DNA of 56,769 nt from the NCBI RefSeq assembly GCF_944387725.1, contig NZ_CALXGA010000005.1, forward strand, positions 1 through 56,769, read 5' to 3'. Below the pieces are notes generated by a model. It worked only from the letters and a program-made list of their open reading frames with translations. It ran no database searches and was not told the DNA's origin. The DNA comes from an uncultured Intestinimonas sp. (lineage in GTDB: Bacteria > Bacillota > Clostridia > Oscillospirales > Oscillospiraceae). Below, piece by piece: positions 54,371 to 56,769 of the stretch (its first letter is position 1; the number at the start of each line of letters is the position of its first letter). The position numbers and the translations under genes were made by a program.

Positions 54371-55852
54371 TCATCGCCGGCGGCGCTGGACCCGGTGCAC
54401 GGCCAGGACAGCGCACGCCGCAGCGATCAGCGCCCCCGCCGCCAGGCCGGCGGCCAGCCGCCTCCGGGCCGCCTGCTCCTGGGCCAGCCGCTCTGCCTCC
54501 GTCTGCCGGGCCTCCTCCGCCAGCCACTCGGCTTCGGCCTGCTCCTGGGCCAGCCGCTCCGCCTCGGCCCGTCGGGCCTCCTCCGCCAGCCGCTCCGCCT
54601 CGGCCCGCTGGGCATAGGTCTCTACATGTTCAAAGAAGTCGCCCCCCGCGGTGTCCGGCCCCACCTGGGTGTCGTAGAGCCCGTACAGACAGGGGGAGTA
54701 GCTCCCGATGTCCGCCGCCCGCTGGATGGGGACGGTGGATGTGCCGTAGATCCAACGGTAGAACCAGGTCCAGTGCTGGCTCTCGTGGCAGGCAAAGCCC
54801 TCCTGGGTCACCTGGAAGGGGGTCCTGCCCCCCAGGCTGTCCAGGGGGGTATCCCAATCCATGACGATCTGGTTCTCCGGGTACAGGTGCAGGTAGGTCT
54901 TCTCCACCTGCCAGGCTCCAAATTCCTCCGCCGTGTCCGGGTCCTGGGCGGGGTCGGCGGCCCGGTCCAGCGCCTCTCCCAGGGCGTCGGCGCACAGCAC
55001 ATGGGCGCCGTGACCGTACTCCCCGTCCAGGTCGTGGGAGACCACCACCAGGGGCCGGAAGCGCCGGATGCACCAGGTCAGGTAGTCCACAAAATCCTCG
55101 TAGGTGTAGCCCGCCGCCTCATAGACAGAGACGGCCTGGGCCAGGGCAGTGTCCCGGTCTTTGGACTCGGCGTACAGGTCGGGGAACTCGGGCATGACGG
55201 GGTAATTGCGTACGCCCACCGTCCACAGGCCGTCCAGCTGCTCATGGGTCCGCCGGTGGTCGGCGTAGCCCCCCTCGAAATACTGCACCAGATAGGCCAC
55301 CTGGACGTTGAGCCCCCGCTCCACGGCGTAGTAGGGCAGCACGCCGGCGAAGAACAGCTGCTCGTCGTCGGCGTGGGAGGAGACCAGCAGCAGGTCGGCC
55401 CGCTCACAGGGGGGCTGCCACACCTGGACCCAGCCGGGGAGCTCCCCCTCAGAGAACACATAGAGCTCCCCGATGTCCGCCCCCGCCGGAAAGTCCAGCA
55501 CCAGCGATTCTGGCAGGCCGTCCCCCAGGGCGGCCAGGTCCACATACTCGTGGAGGAAGCCCTTCTCTCCGCAGGACAGGCTGTCCCCCGTGAGCGGGTC
55601 GGCGGCCGTCCAGGGCTGGGGGATGGTGTCAAATTCGATGTACACGCCGGCGATGCCCCCCGCCCGGGAGAGGGTCACCTGGGCCGGGCCGCCGGCGCTG
55701 GCCACAGCGGTGCGGCTGCCGTCGGTCAGGTTGCCGGGGAGGGAGAAGCCCACGGCCTCCACCGCCGCGTCCCCATACCGGGCCTCATCGGCCAGAACGG
55801 GTATGGCGCAGCAGGCCAGCAGGGCCGCCAGTACCATGAGAGATCGGATCAC
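54371..55852 (-). CDS. PIG-L family deacetylase with C-terminal coiled coil and membrane anchor
   Basis: About 493 residues. A signal peptide (about 1-22, ends AIPVLA) precedes a beta-rich N-terminal domain (about 25-165). The PIG-L domain (about 165-390) carries SSHADDEQLFFAGVLP (the AHPDDE-like zinc motif), HRRTHEQLDG, and SHDLDGEYGHGAH. The C-terminus is a tandem 22-residue repeat rich in Ala, Glu and Arg (about 415-465), then a membrane helix and a basic RRRR tail. GTG 55852 is preferred because the signal peptide begins there. Relatives deacetylate GlcNAc-containing glycans. First gene of the envelope cluster. Confidence 0.88.
   Translation of the reverse strand: MIRSLMVLAALLACCAIPVLADEARYGDAAVEAVGFSLPGNLTDGSRTAVASAGGPAQVTLSRAGGIAGVYIEFDTIPQPWTAADPLTGDSLSCGEKGFLHEYVDLAALGDGLPESLVLDFPAGADIGELYVFSEGELPGWVQVWQPPCERADLLLVSSHADDEQLFFAGVLPYYAVERGLNVQVAYLVQYFEGGYADHRRTHEQLDGLWTVGVRNYPVMPEFPDLYAESKDRDTALAQAVSVYEAAGYTYEDFVDYLTWCIRRFRPLVVVSHDLDGEYGHGAHVLCADALGEALDRAADPAQDPDTAEEFGAWQVEKTYLHLYPENQIVMDWDTPLDSLGGRTPFQVTQEGFACHESQHWTWFYRWIYGTSTVPIQRAADIGSYSPCLYGLYDTQVGPDTAGGDFFEHVETYAQRAEAERLAEEARRAEAERLAQEQAEAEWLAEEARQTEAERLAQEQAARRRLAAGLAAGALIAAACAVLAVHRVQRRRR
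54476..54612 (-). repeat. Tandem repeat in the PIG-L gene tail
   Basis: Two copies of a 66-base unit encode 22 residues each, AEAERLAEEARRAEAERLAQ plus EQ, and a variant with EWLAEEARQT. They form a likely coiled coil before the membrane anchor. Confidence 0.75.
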
Positions 55853-56198
55853 TCTGCCTATCTCCGCCCGCCTCCTTTCGCCCCGCGCCGGAGCTCTCGG
55901 CCGGCGGGAGGCACGGGATCTGTCTTTTATAGTTATGCCACAACTCGTCGAAAAAAACAATAGGTTGATTGTAAAATCAAGTAGAACACCAAAGAGAAAT
56001 GTCCACAGTGACCTTCCTCCCATGCAGGATAGGGCGCCTGGCAAACACTCCATTCAAGGGAGCGCAATCACTATGGACGACCACGATGATGCCACAGATT
56101 TGCCGAAACACAAGCAGGGACCCCACGCACAACAAACGTATGAATGAACCTATTACTAAAAAAGTGAGTATCTGCCTTCTCAAACTTCACACCCCATT
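55853..56198. other. Intergenic stretch upstream of the envelope cluster
   Basis: Lower in GC than the cluster. It should hold the promoter of the PIG-L gene; I see only weak candidates (TATAAA on the minus strand near 55927-55932). A minus-strand frame of 68 codons (55977-56183, TTG start) has a hydrophobic beginning but no family match. TCTCAAACTTCACACCCC near 56179-56195 resembles one end of the family C element. Confidence 0.45.
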
Positions 56199-56519
56199 TT
56201 GGGCGCAGAAGTGTCTATGAACTTTTCAAAATCGAGGAAAGGCTTCCTGTCGGCAGGTAAATTTTTGAGGAAATCCACGGCAAGTGCACAAATTTCCTCT
56301 TTCCGGGCAATAAGACCGTTCGGAACTTTTTGGAGAAAAAGCGGCAATTTTTCAGAAGCGGCAGCAAAGGAGATATCCGCTCCCGGGATGCGCGGAGCAG
56401 AGCGGTTCCGGGAGAACTTCGGCGCGGCGGATGTGCTGCTGACGGACGAGGAGCTCCGCGCTATGGAGGCAGAGCCGAATTGTCTGGAGCTCCCGGCGAC
56501 CGTACAGGAGAGATTCTGA
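56199..56519 (+). pseudogene. Remnant of an aldo/keto reductase gene (C-terminal part)
   Basis: The last 50 codons (from about 56370) read like the aldo/keto reductase C-terminus: SAPGMRGAERFRENFGAADV followed by LLTDEELRAMEAE, the family's cofactor-binding PGxR...ENxGAAD segment. Upstream in the same frame only faint similarity remains (for example KSTASAQISSF). The TIM-barrel domain is missing, so this is a decayed fragment beside repeat elements. Confidence 0.6.
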
Positions 56520-56560
56520 CAAATTGCAGAGGATTTTGCATTGATTCAGCGGAGAAAATT

Positions 56561-56725
56561 TAGGGCTTGTTTGAAAATTGGCGATGTGTCCAGCGGCGAT
56601 GGATTTTGGCCGCTGGCAAGCAATTTTTTCGCAGGAATCCTGGCGGATTTCAAGGAAAAATTACGCCGTCCAGGGGGCAAAAGCCCCGCTGATTGGGCAT
56701 GTTGACATGTTTCAAACAAGCCCTA
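56561..56725. repeat. Family A inverted-repeat element, third copy
   Basis: 165 bases with perfect 16-base terminal inverted repeats (TAGGGCTTGTTTGAAA and its complement). It is nearly identical to the nested copy at 14218-14383. TA is present at both ends. It lies 41 bases after the aldo/keto reductase remnant and directly abuts a family B end. Confidence 0.85.
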
Positions 56726-56745
56726 GTACTCCATCAAGTTAGAAA
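56726..56745. repeat. Family B element end (solo or start of a copy cut by the window)
   Basis: GTACTCCATCAAGTTAGAAA matches the right end of the family B element at 5486-5644 (complement strand) with one mismatch over 20 bases, then similarity stops. A GAGGAGG with ribosome-binding spacing follows at the very end of the window, so a gene may begin just outside. Confidence 0.5.
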
Positions 56746-56769
56746 ATAGAAATAGCGAGGAGGTGGAAT

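Noticed and set aside
55977-56183. Minus-strand ORF of 68 codons with hydrophobic start
   Set aside because: TTG start without a clear ribosome binding site, and its start lies in a sequence resembling a repeat end; the hydrophobic stretch alone is not enough.

Overview
The window is a GC-rich, gene-dense chromosomal segment. Protein content points to an anaerobic Clostridia member of the Oscillospiraceae type (Flavonifractor/Lawsonibacter-like). The basis is a membrane pyrophosphatase with potassium-dependent and sodium-type motifs, a CD1247-type zinc-ribbon protein, a cysteine T-box on cysE-cysS, a BlaI repressor beside an M56-M23 peptidase, DUF6320, and type-2 ArgC. The taxonomic placement is inference. 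No rRNA, tRNA or CRISPR array was found, and no phage or complete insertion sequence.

Layout: (1) 1-7815: rpsU, a GH18-like barrel protein, YqeG phosphatase, endonuclease IV, an Xaa-Pro peptidase, efp, a CD1247-like protein and hppA. (2) 7841-10278: a cysteine T-box controlling cysE-cysS. (3) 10367-18475, minus strand: M18 aminopeptidase, coaE, sua5, two very small ORFs, an orphan Imm53 immunity gene, nested TA-flanked repeats, an unknown 85-codon ORF, prfA, a YdcF protein and an ABC-F ATPase. (4) 18566-22334: mtnA, then murF and ddl. (5) 22747-26593: the ribosomal/secretion block rpmG-secE-nusG-rplK-rplA-rplJ-rplL, with an internal promoter and an L10-type leader. (6) 26610-33360: ruvX-luxE-luxC, convergent with a split TauE/SafE pair; then NUDIX, tcdA and a parvulin isomerase. 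(7) 33488-37936: a BlaI-like repressor with an M56-M23 fusion peptidase, then a condensation-fold acyltransferase with a DUF6320 membrane protein. (8) 38006-47847: an arginine biosynthesis operon argG-H-C-J-[GT-C glycosyltransferase]-B-D-F. (9) 47879-50450: a polar amino acid ABC importer. (10) 50587-55852, minus strand: a four-gene envelope locus (PIG-L deacetylase, GT2-GtrA, an unknown anchored protein, a phosphodiester glycosidase). (11) 55853-56769: a scar region with an aldo/keto reductase remnant and repeat elements.

The arg genes cover acetylglutamate to argininosuccinate cleavage, with acetyl recycling by ArgJ, behind dyads that look like ArgR operators. Sua5 and TcdA act at the start and end of the tRNA t6A/ct6A pathway. 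The less ordinary content is: three families of short inverted-repeat elements that all end in TA, including one nested insertion; a LuxE/LuxC fatty-aldehyde pair without luciferase; the BlaI/M56-M23 sensor pair; the glycosyltransferase inside the arg operon; and the four-gene envelope cluster.
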